Of a stretch of DNA of 64,000 nucleotides, positions 44,140-53,168 are shown piece after piece. Source of the stretch: an uncultured Alphaproteobacteria bacterium (lineage in GTDB: Bacteria > Pseudomonadota > Alphaproteobacteria > Rhodobacterales > Rhodobacteraceae); contig CAKMYZ010000001.1 in assembly GCA_929200255.1 (NCBI GenBank), positions 124,001 through 188,000 on the forward strand. The letters are read 5' to 3'. The first letter of the stretch is position 1. Every line of letters starts with the position of its first letter. A program made the position numbers and the translations under genes. The notes below the pieces were generated by a model. That model saw nothing but the letters and a program-made list of their open reading frames with translations. It ran no database searches and was not told the DNA's origin.

Positions 44140-45657
44140 ATGGAAAACGCATTCACAATCGCGGCCTATGTTGTCGCAGCTATCCTTTTCATCCTCTCAT
44201 TGGGTGGTTTGTCGGGCCAGGAAAGTGCAAAGCGGGCCGTCTGGTACGGCATTGCAGGGATGGCGCTGGCAATCTTTGCCACGCTGGTCGGGCCGGGGGC
44301 TGGTCTTGGCCTACTGTCGCTTGTTCTGATCGCACTTGGTGGCATGGTCGGTTACCAATTGGCCACCAAGGTCGAGATGACCCAGATGCCCGAGTTGGTT
44401 GCGATCATGCACTCTTTGGTCGGTCTGGCGGCGGTCTTTGTTGGCTTTAACGCCGATCTGATGATCAACGACATGGCCGCGCTTTATCAGGCAAATGGCC
44501 AGGTGTTGGGCGCCGTCGGCGCGGATGGCATGACCGCCATCGGCCTGCCAAAAGAGGCCTATGAAGGCCTGAGCGCCTTTGGCCAGCTGATCGCCAAGAA
44601 ATCCAGTGTTGAGATCGGGATTCTGCGGGTGGAGCTGGTGCTGGGTATCTGGATTGGTGCCGTGACCTTTACCGGCTCTGTCATCGCCTATGCCAAGCTG
44701 GCGGGCAACTCAAGCAAGCTGCCCTTCAAGGTGGACACAACAGCCAAGAAACTGCCTGGTGGCCATCTGTTGAATGCCGCTGCTGCGGCGCTCTCGGTTG
44801 TGCTGCTGATTGCCTATCTTGGCGGGAGCGGATCCTGGGCGCTGGTGCTGCTGACGCTGGCGGGGCTTTTCATCGGCTATCACCTGATCATGGGCATTGG
44901 CGGTGCGGATATGCCAGTTGTTGTCTCTATGCTGAACAGCTACTCGGGCTGGGCGGCTGCGGCGATTGGTTTCAGCCTCGGCAATGACCTGCTGATCGTG
45001 GTTGGCGCGCTTGTCGGCTCGTCCGGTGCGATCCTGTCCTACATCATGTGTAAGGCGATGAACCGGTCGTTTATCTCTGTTATTCTGGGGGGCTTTGGTG
45101 GCCCGCAGGGTGAACAGATGGCAGTGGAAGGTGAGCAGGTTGCAATTGATGTCGATGGCGTTGCGACCGCGCTGAACGAAGCTGACAGCGTCATCATCAT
45201 CCCCGGCTACGGCATGGCGGTGGCGCAGGCGCAGCAGGCTGTGTCTGAACTGGTGCGCAAACTGCGTGCGCAGGGCAAGAACGTCCGCTTTGCCATTCAC
45301 CCGGTCGCAGGGCGTCTGCCGGGGCACATGAATGTGCTCCTGGCGGAAGCAAAGGTGCCTTATGACATTGTGATGGAAATGGACGAAATCAACGACGACT
45401 TCCCCGGTACGGACGTCGCCATCGTGATAGGGTCCAATGATATCGTGAACCCGGCCGCACAAGACGATCCCAACAGCCCGATTGCCGGTATGCCGGTTCT
45501 GGAATGCTGGAAAGCGAAACAGGTGTTTGTGTCCAAGCGCGGGCAGGGTACCGGCTATTCGGGTATCGAAAACCCGCTGTTCTTCAAGGACAACACGCGG
45601 ATGTTCTATGGCGATGCAAAAGCGTCACTGGATACGCTGCTGCCGAAGATCGACTGA
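44140..45657 (+). CDS. pntB: NAD(P) transhydrogenase subunit beta
   Basis: 505 residues. The first 280 form about eight or nine membrane helices; the rest is the NADP-binding domain with [16 protein letters not shown] near 345, [14 protein letters not shown] and [18 protein letters not shown]. It is somewhat longer than the E. coli subunit (462), mainly within the membrane part (an insert with [20 protein letters not shown]). 12 bases after pntA; the pair ends at a strong terminator. Confidence 0.94.
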   Translation: MENAFTIAAYVVAAILFILSLGGLSGQESAKRAVWYGIAGMALAIFATLVGPGAGLGLLSLVLIALGGMVGYQLATKVEMTQMPELVAIMHSLVGLAAVFVGFNADLMINDMAALYQANGQVLGAVGADGMTAIGLPKEAYEGLSAFGQLIAKKSSVEIGILRVELVLGIWIGAVTFTGSVIAYAKLAGNSSKLPFKVDTTAKKLPGGHLLNAAAAALSVVLLIAYLGGSGSWALVLLTLAGLFIGYHLIMGIGGADMPVVVSMLNSYSGWAAAAIGFSLGNDLLIVVGALVGSSGAILSYIMCKAMNRSFISVILGGFGGPQGEQMAVEGEQVAIDVDGVATALNEADSVIIIPGYGMAVAQAQQAVSELVRKLRAQGKNVRFAIHPVAGRLPGHMNVLLAEAKVPYDIVMEMDEINDDFPGTDVAIVIGSNDIVNPAAQDDPNSPIAGMPVLECWKAKQVFVSKRGQGTGYSGIENPLFFKDNTRMFYGDAKASLDTLLPKID

Positions 45658-45666
45658 CAAGATAGG

Positions 45667-45690
45667 TAAGGTGGATCATGATCCACCTTA
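45667..45690. repeat. perfect 24-base palindrome after pntB
   Basis: TAAGGTGGAT at 45667-45676, CATG, then ATCCACCTTA at 45681-45690: the whole 24 bases equal their own reverse complement. It begins 9 bases after the pntB stop and ends about 10 before the terminator stem. As RNA it makes a 10-base stem with a CAUG loop; as DNA it could be a protein-binding site. Confidence 0.7.
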
Positions 45691-45696
45691 CGATCC

Positions 45697-45728
45697 AAAA
45701 GGCCCGCATTATTGAGCGGGCCTTTTTT
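45697..45728 (+). terminator. rho-independent terminator of pntAB
   Basis: A 7-base perfect stem, GGCCCGC at 45701-45707 and GCGGGCC at 45716-45722, with an 8-base loop and TTTTTT at 45723-45728. AAAA on the left side would let it work on the other strand too. Confidence 0.9.
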
Positions 45729-45802
45729 GACCAGTATCGTCTGCGTAACCGCGGGAACGCTGATCATCTCGTTTTGATGACGCTCGAATAGACCCTCGCC
45801 AA

Positions 45803-45905
45803 GAAAAAAGGCCCTAAGGGCAATACCCCTGCGAGGTGGGCTGCTTTGTCCCCGCCGAAAGTGCCTCAGGCAAAGCAAGCAAGCGACGCACCTAGGACCC
45901 ACCAT
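45803..45905 (-). ncRNA. folded 3' region and terminator of the minus-strand ABC operon, possible small RNA
   Basis: On the minus strand, nested complementary segments follow the permease gene: GGUGGG/CCCACC (plus 45835-45840 with 45898-45903), GCUUUG/CAAAGC (45843-45848 with 45871-45876), and a local GCCTCAGGC (45863-45871). They end in GCCC-TTA-GGGC (45811-45821) and six U's (plus AAAAAA at 45804-45809). The simplest reading is a structured 3' untranslated region with terminator; release of a stable small RNA is possible. It does not show the signature sequences of SRP RNA or 6S RNA that I know. Confidence 0.4.
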
Positions 45906-45978
45906 TTGTCGCGACTTACTCTAGTCAATTCCACGCGACGAGAGTGCAGCTCTGGATCCTCGTCGATCAGATTGTCCC

Positions 45979-46941
45979 TCACAGCCCCCTGATCCGCGGA
46001 TCCAGCGCATCGCGCAGCCCATCACCGATGTAGTTCACGGCCAGAACGGTCAGCGAAATCGCGAGACCGGGCCAAAGCACGCGTTCGGGGAAGGCCGTCA
46101 TCCGGTCCACGCTGTCAAACAGGATCTTGCCCCATGTGGGGAAGTCAGACGGGAAGCCGAGGCCAAGGAACGACAGCGCACTTTCGGTGATGATTGCAGT
46201 GGCCAGCCCCAGTGTCGCCGACACCATGATGGGCGACAACACATTGGGCAGCACATGCCGCGTGATCATACGGCGCGGCGGTGTGCCGATGGACCGAGCG
46301 GCCAACACAAATTCGCGCTCTTTCAGCGCCATCACGTCGCCGCGCACAATTCGCGCAGTTTGCATCCACGACGTGATGCCGATGCCAAAGACGATCAGGA
46401 TAAAGATACCGTTTTCCGGTCCAAAAGCAGCCCGTAACGGGTCGCGGAACAGCAGCATCATCACCAGCAGCAGCGGGAGCAGGGGCAGCGACAGCACCAG
46501 ATCGGTAAAGCGCATCAATGCCCAGTCCAAACGTCGGAAATAGCCGGACAGAACACCGACAAGCGTACCGATCAGAATGGCAAGCACCATTGCAGTCCAG
46601 CCGACGGCGAGGCTGATCCTGCCGCCTTGCATGATATTGGCCATGATATCGCGGCCCAGATGGTCGGTGCCCATCGGGCGCGCCCAGCTGGTCTTGGCGT
46701 CGCCATTCCAGATCGCGGTGTAGATCGGGCGGACGTCTTTATTGCGAATATCCAGCTTGCCGGGGTCGACGTCCCAGACAACGGGCCCCAGCATGCAAAA
46801 CAGGGTGATGAAGATCAGGAACATCAGGCCCGCCATAGCGCCTTTGTGGCTGCGGAACTGTTCCCATACGTCCCACCACTGATTGCGGACTTTTTCGGGT
46901 GTTTCGACGGGCGGTTGCGCGTCGGCTGAGATGTCAGTCAT
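45979..46941 (-). CDS. ABC transporter permease, DppC/OppC family
   Basis: 320 residues, last gene of the third peptide operon. The DppC motif MGTDHLGRDIMANIM and the EAA loop around REFVLAARSIGTPP are present, with FLGLGFPSDFPTWGKIL near the C-terminus. ATG 46941 is chosen since GAGG lies 8 bases upstream; it overlaps the preceding permease stop by 8 bases. A cytoplasmic N-terminal tail of some 35 residues precedes the first helix. Confidence 0.92.
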   Translation of the reverse strand: MTDISADAQPPVETPEKVRNQWWDVWEQFRSHKGAMAGLMFLIFITLFCMLGPVVWDVDPGKLDIRNKDVRPIYTAIWNGDAKTSWARPMGTDHLGRDIMANIMQGGRISLAVGWTAMVLAILIGTLVGVLSGYFRRLDWALMRFTDLVLSLPLLPLLLVMMLLFRDPLRAAFGPENGIFILIVFGIGITSWMQTARIVRGDVMALKEREFVLAARSIGTPPRRMITRHVLPNVLSPIMVSATLGLATAIITESALSFLGLGFPSDFPTWGKILFDSVDRMTAFPERVLWPGLAISLTVLAVNYIGDGLRDALDPRIRGL

Positions 46942-47941
46942 AACGAATCCTCGGATCAAGCACGCCGTAAAGGATATCAGCGATCAGGTTCATCATCACG
47001 ATCAGCACGGCCAGCAGGAAAGTGATCGTCATGACCATCGGAATATCGCTGCCTTGCAAGGCGATGATCAGCAATTGCCCCAGACCGTTCACCTTGAACA
47101 CTTGCTCTGTGATGATTGCACCACCAAAGATAGACGGGATGCCAAGTGCGATGACCGTCACAACGGGGATCATAGAGTTGCGCAGCACGTGGCGCATGAC
47201 CACGACACTTTCGGTCATGCCCTTGGCACGGGCGGTGCGCACATAGTCTTGGCCAAGGTTATCCAGCATCGAGGCGCGCATATAGCGGCTCACCTGCGCT
47301 GTCGTTTGCAGGGCCAGCACCATCACCGGCATGATCATCTGTTGCAGTTGGTATTTGAAGCTTTGCCAATCTATGACCTCATGGGTCGTATCATAGATCG
47401 ACGGTAGCCACCCCAATTGGACCGAGAAGATCACGATGACCAGCACCCCCGAAAAGAACGGTGGCACGGAAAAGCCGATCATGCTGACGAATGTGCCTGC
47501 CTGATCAAAGACGGAATACTGCTTGTAGGCACTGATAATGCCGATAGGCAGGGCGATGGCGACGCCAACAACATAGGACATGCCGACAACCCACAGGGTT
47601 TGGGGCAGACGCTCTGCGATCGTGTCGAATACCGGGCTGCGTGACTGGAAGCTGATGATGCGCTGGGCATCATTGGCAAAATTTGTGCCAAACGCGCCGT
47701 CGATCCAATACTGCGGTTCGACGATGAAGAACTGATAAAGCCAGAGGTAGAAGCGTGTGTACCAAGGCTCTCCCAACCCTAGCGCTTCGCGCATTCGCTG
47801 TTTGACGTCATCAGGAATGGTGAGTGGCATAGATCCCATGGGATCACCCGGCGCCAGTTCCAGCAGCAGGAAAATGACCAAAGCAATGAACAAAAGCGTC
47901 GGGATCGACAGGACCAATCTACGGATTGTGTAGTTGAGCAT
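46934..47941 (-). CDS. ABC transporter permease, DppB/OppB family
   Basis: 335 residues. N-terminal helix SIPTLLFIALVIFLLLELAP, then the PGDPMGSMP motif typical of OppB, and the EAA loop QDYVRTARAKGMTE near residue 230. The C-terminus YGVLDPRIRYD is conserved. The periplasmic loop between the first helices is long (about residues 40-110). It follows the binding-protein gene after an 81-base gap holding a perfect hairpin. Confidence 0.92.
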   Translation of the reverse strand: MLNYTIRRLVLSIPTLLFIALVIFLLLELAPGDPMGSMPLTIPDDVKQRMREALGLGEPWYTRFYLWLYQFFIVEPQYWIDGAFGTNFANDAQRIISFQSRSPVFDTIAERLPQTLWVVGMSYVVGVAIALPIGIISAYKQYSVFDQAGTFVSMIGFSVPPFFSGVLVIVIFSVQLGWLPSIYDTTHEVIDWQSFKYQLQQMIMPVMVLALQTTAQVSRYMRASMLDNLGQDYVRTARAKGMTESVVVMRHVLRNSMIPVVTVIALGIPSIFGGAIITEQVFKVNGLGQLLIIALQGSDIPMVMTITFLLAVLIVMMNLIADILYGVLDPRIRYD

Positions 47942-47979
47942 GAGGGGACGCCTTGATTAATTGTTCTGGAGAAGAAGGG

Positions 47980-48005
47980 TGTAGGGCGGGATGACCCGCC
48001 CTACA
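47980..48005 (-). terminator. strong hairpin between the third binding-protein gene and its permease genes
   Basis: An 11-base perfect stem, TGTAGGGCGGG at 47980-47990 and CCCGCCCTACA at 47995-48005, with loop ATGA. In the direction of transcription it is followed by a pyrimidine-rich stretch without a real U run, so it is better read as a message-stabilising or partially terminating structure than a full stop. Confidence 0.65.
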
Positions 48006-48022
48006 GGTTTTGTCACGTGATA

Positions 48023-49744
48023 TTAGCGGTTATCGCCAGTCCGGTACCAGTCAGCTGCATTCCACAGCTCGCTGTCCCAGACGTTCAGGTCAACACCGCC
48101 AAGGCTGTTGGCATGCGCCGACAGACGACCACGGTGAACCAGTGGGATCATCCCGCCTTCGGACACCATCAGATCGTTCAACTGACGTGCAATCGATGCA
48201 CGCTCATCGGCGTCAGCGGTTTGTGTCAGCTGCGCGTGAAGCGCGTCATAGGCTTCGCTACAGAAACGGCTGATGTTTTCACCTTGCCACTGTGTGTCCG
48301 GGCCTGGTGCCTTGTCGCAAAGGCCGTTGGCCAGATACGACTGTGGGTCGGTGCCGTTAAAGGTGTTGGCGTACATTTCCACGTCCGCATAGAACTTCTG
48401 GAAGGTGTCAGGCGAACCTGGGTCACCACCGAAGAACACGGATGCGTCGATGTTGCGCAGTTCGGCGTCGATGCCGATTTCTGACCACCACTCTTTGATC
48501 AGGGCCTGGAAGTCCTGACGTACAGCGTTTGTGGATGTCTGATACAGGATCTGCATCGGCACGCCGTTCGCTTCGCGCACACCGTCACCGTCTGTATCCA
48601 TATAGCCAGCGGCGTCCAGCATTGCGTTTGCAGCAGCGATATCCTGCACGTCACATGAGAACGTGTCAGAATTCACCGCAGCAGGTGCCGGCACCCAGTT
48701 ACAGGTTACTTTACCAGCCTGACCATAGCCAACTTCGACCAGAAGTGGGCGGTCGATGGCCAAGGACATCGCATTGTAGACCGCAGGATCGCCCAGGAAT
48801 GGGTGTGGACGGATCACTGACCGTTCTTCCGCGCTGAGGCTTGGATCAGGGTTGGTGTTGTTCAGCATGATGCGCTCAACCAATGGACCGAAGCCTGCAA
48901 CAGGTGAGCCCAGGCCACCTTCTTGCATGGATGCGATCACATCGGGTGCCAGTTGCAGGTTCCAAGCATAGTCAAATTCGCCTGTTTCCATAACCGCGCG
49001 GCCAGCCGCCGTTGCGTCGCCACCACCTTTGAAGGTCACGGAAGCAAAGGCAGGCTTGCCTTCTTCACGGTAGTTTTCGTTGGCAACCAGCTGGATCACG
49101 TCGTTTGTGCGGAACTCAGTCACAACAAACGGGCCTGTGCCGATGGGGCCAAAGTTTTCGTCCGTACACTCTGGTGCCTTGGCGCCCATGCAGTTTGCGA
49201 ACTGCGCGGCCTGAAGGATGGGGCTTTCACCACCAACGAATGGGCCATAAGGGAACGGCGTCGGGCTGTCGAAAGTGACAACAACAGTCAGATCATCAGG
49301 TGTTTCAACGGATGAAACGCCATCGAACTTGGTCAACTGTGCGCAGCCGGACTCTGGGTCGGTGCAGTACTCATAGGTGAATTTCACGTCCGCAGATGTG
49401 AAAGGTGTGCCATCGGACCAAGTGATGCCTTCAGTGATCTTCCACGTGATGGACATCAGATCCTCAGAGACGCCGCCGTTGGACACGGTTGGGACTTCGT
49501 CGACCAACCATGGGACCAGCACACCATCAGGGTCGTAGCGGGCGAGGGGTTCGATCACGAGGGACGCAGATTCAACATCCTTGGTGCCGCCCGACAGGAA
49601 CGGGTTCAGGATGGATGGGGCTTGCCAATAGATGATTTTGACTTCGCCATCACGGCCACGTTCACCTTCATGCGCATCGGCATATGCCAATTGCGCAACA
49701 GCAGCCGTCGCAACAGCGCCCATTAGGGCTGTTTTGAGTTTCAT
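48023..49744 (-). CDS. ABC transporter substrate-binding protein, oligopeptide type (SBP_bac_5)
   Basis: 573 residues, longer than the two other family 5 receptors here. The signal peptide ends near AYADA; the mature protein continues with [19 protein letters not shown] and the family motif [20 protein letters not shown]. Four or more cysteines ([21 protein letters not shown]) could form periplasmic disulphides, unlike the receptors above. Its ATG overlaps the stop of the upstream ATPase (ATGA), so here the receptor is the third gene of the operon. Confidence 0.9.
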   Translation of the reverse strand: MKLKTALMGAVATAAVAQLAYADAHEGERGRDGEVKIIYWQAPSILNPFLSGGTKDVESASLVIEPLARYDPDGVLVPWLVDEVPTVSNGGVSEDLMSITWKITEGITWSDGTPFTSADVKFTYEYCTDPESGCAQLTKFDGVSSVETPDDLTVVVTFDSPTPFPYGPFVGGESPILQAAQFANCMGAKAPECTDENFGPIGTGPFVVTEFRTNDVIQLVANENYREEGKPAFASVTFKGGGDATAAGRAVMETGEFDYAWNLQLAPDVIASMQEGGLGSPVAGFGPLVERIMLNNTNPDPSLSAEERSVIRPHPFLGDPAVYNAMSLAIDRPLLVEVGYGQAGKVTCNWVPAPAAVNSDTFSCDVQDIAAANAMLDAAGYMDTDGDGVREANGVPMQILYQTSTNAVRQDFQALIKEWWSEIGIDAELRNIDASVFFGGDPGSPDTFQKFYADVEMYANTFNGTDPQSYLANGLCDKAPGPDTQWQGENISRFCSEAYDALHAQLTQTADADERASIARQLNDLMVSEGGMIPLVHRGRLSAHANSLGGVDLNVWDSELWNAADWYRTGDNR

Positions 49745-50799
49745 TCTAAGTTCTCCTTGTTGGTTAGCTCTTGTGCCTCATGACCTGCGGTTTGTCCGGC
49801 AGTGCCGTTTGTATCGTTGTACAGGTGGCAGGCAGTGAACCGGCCGGGGTGTACTTCACGATATTCGGGTTCCACGCGTTTGCAGATGTCCATCACGGAC
49901 GGGCAACGCGTGCAGAAATTGCAGCCTTCTGGCGGATTTGAAGGCGAAGGGACATCGCCCTGCAAAATAATCCGCTCGGTTGTGCGGGCAAGGCTTGGGT
50001 CCGGCTCTGGTACAGCCGACAACAGCGCTTTGGTGTAAGGGTGCAGCGGTTCGGCATAGAGCGCCTCGCGCGGGGCCAGTTCCACGATCTTGCCCAGATA
50101 CATGACCGCCACGCGCGTTGCGATATGGCGCACCATGGACAGGTCGTGACTGATGAACAGATAGGTCAGGCCAAACTGTTCCTGCAGGTCCTCGAGCAGG
50201 TTGACGACCTGGGCCTGAATCGACACATCCAGCGCCGCAATCGGCTCATCACAGACAATGAATTTCGGGTTGAGGGCCAATGCGCGGGCGATCCCGATCC
50301 GCTGGCGCTGACCACCTGAAAAAGCATGGGGGTAGCGTTTGGCGAACTTGCGGTTCAGGCCAACGGCATCCATCAATTCGCCTACTTTTTCGCGCTTTTC
50401 TGCGTCGGTTCCGGTTGTGTGCTCATCCAGCGGTTCCTTGATGATATCCTCAACCGTCATGCGCGGGTTCAGCGATGCCTGCGGATCCTGAAACACCATC
50501 TGCATGGTCGGGCGCATGCCGCGCAGTTCTTTCTGGGGTGTCGCGCCGATTTCGCGGTTGTCGATCTCGATTGATCCGGCGGTGATATCGTAAAGACGAA
50601 GCACGGCGCGGCCGCAGGTGGACTTGCCACAGCCTGATTCGCCGACCAGTCCCAGCGTCTCGCCCTCCATGACGTCAAAACTGACGCCATCAACTGCCTT
50701 CACCTCGCCCACGCGGCGGCGCAAAAGCCCCGCAAAAATCGGGAAATGCATCTTGAGGTCTTTGACAGACACCAGAGGCTTGTTGCCGTCATCAAGCAT
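49741..50799 (-). CDS. peptide ABC transporter ATP-binding protein, DppF/OppF family
   Basis: 352 residues. Walker [10 protein letters not shown] near residue 56, signature FSGGQRQR near 162, Walker B with CDEPIAALD, and the C-terminal extension with [17 protein letters not shown] 50799 is chosen because GGAGG lies 8 bases upstream; it overlaps the DppD stop by 8 bases. The frame is open upstream inside the preceding gene, which is ignored. The C-terminal tail after CHLYND is longer than usual and polar. Confidence 0.92.
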   Translation of the reverse strand: MLDDGNKPLVSVKDLKMHFPIFAGLLRRRVGEVKAVDGVSFDVMEGETLGLVGESGCGKSTCGRAVLRLYDITAGSIEIDNREIGATPQKELRGMRPTMQMVFQDPQASLNPRMTVEDIIKEPLDEHTTGTDAEKREKVGELMDAVGLNRKFAKRYPHAFSGGQRQRIGIARALALNPKFIVCDEPIAALDVSIQAQVVNLLEDLQEQFGLTYLFISHDLSMVRHIATRVAVMYLGKIVELAPREALYAEPLHPYTKALLSAVPEPDPSLARTTERIILQGDVPSPSNPPEGCNFCTRCPSVMDICKRVEPEYREVHPGRFTACHLYNDTNGTAGQTAGHEAQELTNKENLE

Positions 50800-51796
50800 C
50801 GCGTGGTCCTCCGGTGCGCGCGTCGTAGAAACAGGCTGCATCATGGCCGTCACCCAGATCATAGCGTGGTGGGTTTTCTGTCGCGCAACGGTCCATCGCA
50901 ACGTCACAGCGGTCGCGGAATGGGCAGGAGGTGGGGGCGCCCACCATAATTGGCGGCTGGCCCTTGATGATTGTCAAACGAGCTGCGCGTTCACCAGCGA
51001 TGCTTGGAATCGTCTTGAGCAAGGCACGGGTATAAGGGTGCTGTGGGTCGCCAAACAGTTCTTGCACCGGGGCATGTTCCACAACCTGACCACCATACAT
51101 CACCATAACGCGGTCTGCGATACCTGCGATAACGCCGAGGTCATGGGTGATCCAGATCACCGCCATGCCCAGTTTGTCGCGCAATTCTTTCATCAGTTCC
51201 AATATCTGGGCCTGAATGGTCACGTCGAGCGCGGTTGTCGGTTCATCCGCGATCAGCACCTGAGGATCACAAGCCAGCGCAATCGCGATCATCACACGTT
51301 GACGCATACCGCCGGAAAATTGGTGGGGGTAGTCGTCCAAACGGCGTTTGGCGTCGGGAATACCGACAAGCTCTAGCAGCTCTTGCGCACGCGCTGCGGC
51401 CTCGCGCTTGTTCATACCCATGTGCTTGCGCAGGGGCTCCATGATCTGAAACCCAACCTGATACACAGGATTGAGCGAGGTCATGGGGTCCTGAAATACA
51501 AACCCGATCTTGCCACCACGGACCGATCGCAGTTCTTCAGGTGTGACATTCAACAGATCCTTGCCGTCGAATGTTACGGTTCCATTGCGCACGTCCGCGG
51601 GCGGCGAGGGCAGCAGCCCCAGCAGCGACATCATCGTCACCGATTTGCCGGATCCGCTTTCGCCGACCACGCCAAGCAATTCGCCGGGCTTAAGTGAGAA
51701 ACTGACGTCATTCACAGCGTGGATTTCGCCGCCGCGTGTCTGAAACACAGTTTTGAGGTCCTGGACATCCAGAACTGGCAGGGCCCCATCGGGCAT
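50792..51796 (-). CDS. peptide ABC transporter ATP-binding protein, DppD/OppD family
   Basis: 334 residues, first gene of the third peptide operon. Walker [11 protein letters not shown] near residue 43, signature FSGGMRQR near 158 and Walker [12 protein letters not shown] are intact; the C-terminal motif [15 protein letters not shown] is present. ATG 51796 has GGAGG 8 bases upstream; the open frame continues 16 codons further without a site. The operon is transcribed divergently from the deacylase gene at 52008. Confidence 0.92.
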   Translation of the reverse strand: MPDGALPVLDVQDLKTVFQTRGGEIHAVNDVSFSLKPGELLGVVGESGSGKSVTMMSLLGLLPSPPADVRNGTVTFDGKDLLNVTPEELRSVRGGKIGFVFQDPMTSLNPVYQVGFQIMEPLRKHMGMNKREAAARAQELLELVGIPDAKRRLDDYPHQFSGGMRQRVMIAIALACDPQVLIADEPTTALDVTIQAQILELMKELRDKLGMAVIWITHDLGVIAGIADRVMVMYGGQVVEHAPVQELFGDPQHPYTRALLKTIPSIAGERAARLTIIKGQPPIMVGAPTSCPFRDRCDVAMDRCATENPPRYDLGDGHDAACFYDARTGGPRDA

Positions 51797-51836
51797 ATAA
51801 GAACCTCCCAAGTGGTTCAGTCGTCTTCTTTTTCGC

Positions 51837-51856
51837 CCGGCCATCTATGTGGCCGG
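51837..51856. promoter_or_regulatory. inverted repeat in the divergent region between ABC operon and deacylase
   Basis: CCGGCCA at 51837-51843 and TGGCCGG at 51850-51856 form perfect 7-base arms around TCTATG. It lies 40 bases from the DppD start and 150 from the deacylase start. It could be a shared operator, or a hairpin in the 5' leader of the ABC message. Confidence 0.4.
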
Positions 51857-52007
51857 TTGCGGATTGCGCAGACGGTATCATTAAAATTCGATCCCGCAAC
51901 CCGATTCCTGTTTGCGGCTGGCGAAAGGACGGGCCAAGGTGTGGCAACCAGCCAGATGCGCAGCTGCAAGCCTGGCGCAGGATTTGGTGCATTTTGAAAG
52001 GAACGCT

Positions 52008-53168
52008 ATGACCCTCAACGCCCGTGAATTGATGGACCGCCTTGTTGGATTTCCGACTGTCAGCAGGGATAGCAATCTGGAACTTATTGATTTTGTTGAA
52101 GGATACCTGGATGGCTTGGGCGTGAAGTCCACGCGGGTGCCTAGCGAGGATGGCACCAAAGCCGCACTTTATGCCCATGTCGGGCCACAGATAGAAGGCG
52201 GTGTTGTTCTGTCCGGTCATACAGATGTGGTGCCTGTTGATGGGCAGGCCTGGGACACTGATCCTTTTGTCGTAACAGAGCGCGAGGGAAAACTTTTTGG
52301 ACGCGGGACCTGTGACATGAAAGGTTTTGACGCCTTGGCGCTGTCGGCCGTGCCGCTCGCGCTTGAGCGGGGCATCAAGCGCCCGCTGCAAATCGCCCTC
52401 AGCTATGACGAAGAGGTGGGGTGCACGGGTGCGCCGCCGATGATCGATCATATGGTCAGCATGGGCTTGCCCCGCGCCGATACGGTCCTGGTGGGCGAGC
52501 CTTCCATGATGAAGATCGTGACCGGTCACAAAGGCAGCATTGGCTACAACATGCATTTTCGGGGGTTTGAGGTGCATTCCTCGCTTGCGCCCACCGGTGT
52601 GAGCGCCGTGATGATGGCAGCAAAGCTGATCAACTGGGCCAATGAGGTAAACGATGAAAACGCGGCCAAGCCTGTTGGCGAAATCGCGGCTGATTTCGTG
52701 CCGCCTTATACGACCCTGCATGTCGGCACGATCAGCGGCGGCACAGCGCAGAATATCACCGCCAAGGATTGCCACTTTGGCTTTGATTTCCGTATTGTGC
52801 CGGGTGAGGATATTGCTGAATGGGACGCGCGGTTCATGGCCAAAGTGGCCGAACTTGAAGCTGAAATGAAATCTGTACGCCCCGAGGCGGGGATCACTGC
52901 TGAACAGTATTTTCATGTCCCCGGTCTCGCGCCAGAGAGTGACGGAAAGGCCGAGGCATTGGTGCGCCGGCTGACCGGCGAAAACGCCAGCAATGTTGTC
53001 AGCTACGGCACCGAAGCCGGACAGTTTCAAGAACGCGGCTATTCTGCTGTCATTTGTGGCCCTGGTGATATTGCCCAGGCCCACCAACCCAATGAATTTG
53101 TCAGCGTTGAACAATTCCAGCAGGGCGAGGCATTTATCGCCCGCTTGGTGGATATGCTTGCTGAATGA
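52008..53168 (+). CDS. M20-family deacylase, acetylornithine deacetylase (ArgE)-like
   Basis: 386 residues. Zinc ligands are seen in SGHTDVVPVDG (His, Asp), RGTCDMKGF (Asp), EEVGCTGAPP (catalytic Glu pair) and GEPSMMKI (Glu). ArgE removes the acetyl group from N-acetylornithine; paralogues cleave other N-acyl amino acids. AAAGGAA before ATG 52008 is the ribosome site. It is divergent from a peptide ABC operon and coupled (one-base overlap) to a FAD oxidase gene, so a catabolic N-acyl substrate is more likely than arginine synthesis. Confidence 0.87.
   Translation: MTLNARELMDRLVGFPTVSRDSNLELIDFVEGYLDGLGVKSTRVPSEDGTKAALYAHVGPQIEGGVVLSGHTDVVPVDGQAWDTDPFVVTEREGKLFGRGTCDMKGFDALALSAVPLALERGIKRPLQIALSYDEEVGCTGAPPMIDHMVSMGLPRADTVLVGEPSMMKIVTGHKGSIGYNMHFRGFEVHSSLAPTGVSAVMMAAKLINWANEVNDENAAKPVGEIAADFVPPYTTLHVGTISGGTAQNITAKDCHFGFDFRIVPGEDIAEWDARFMAKVAELEAEMKSVRPEAGITAEQYFHVPGLAPESDGKAEALVRRLTGENASNVVSYGTEAGQFQERGYSAVICGPGDIAQAHQPNEFVSVEQFQQGEAFIARLVDMLAE

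Noticed and set aside
45835-45905. Glycine riboswitch or 6S/SRP RNA in the 45.8 kb intergenic region
   Set aside because: The plus strand has CCGAAAG and CTCAGGCAAA reminiscent of a glycine aptamer, but the surrounding conserved stems and a downstream gcv-type gene are lacking; the SRP core GGAAG...AGCAGCC and a 6S bubble are not found either.
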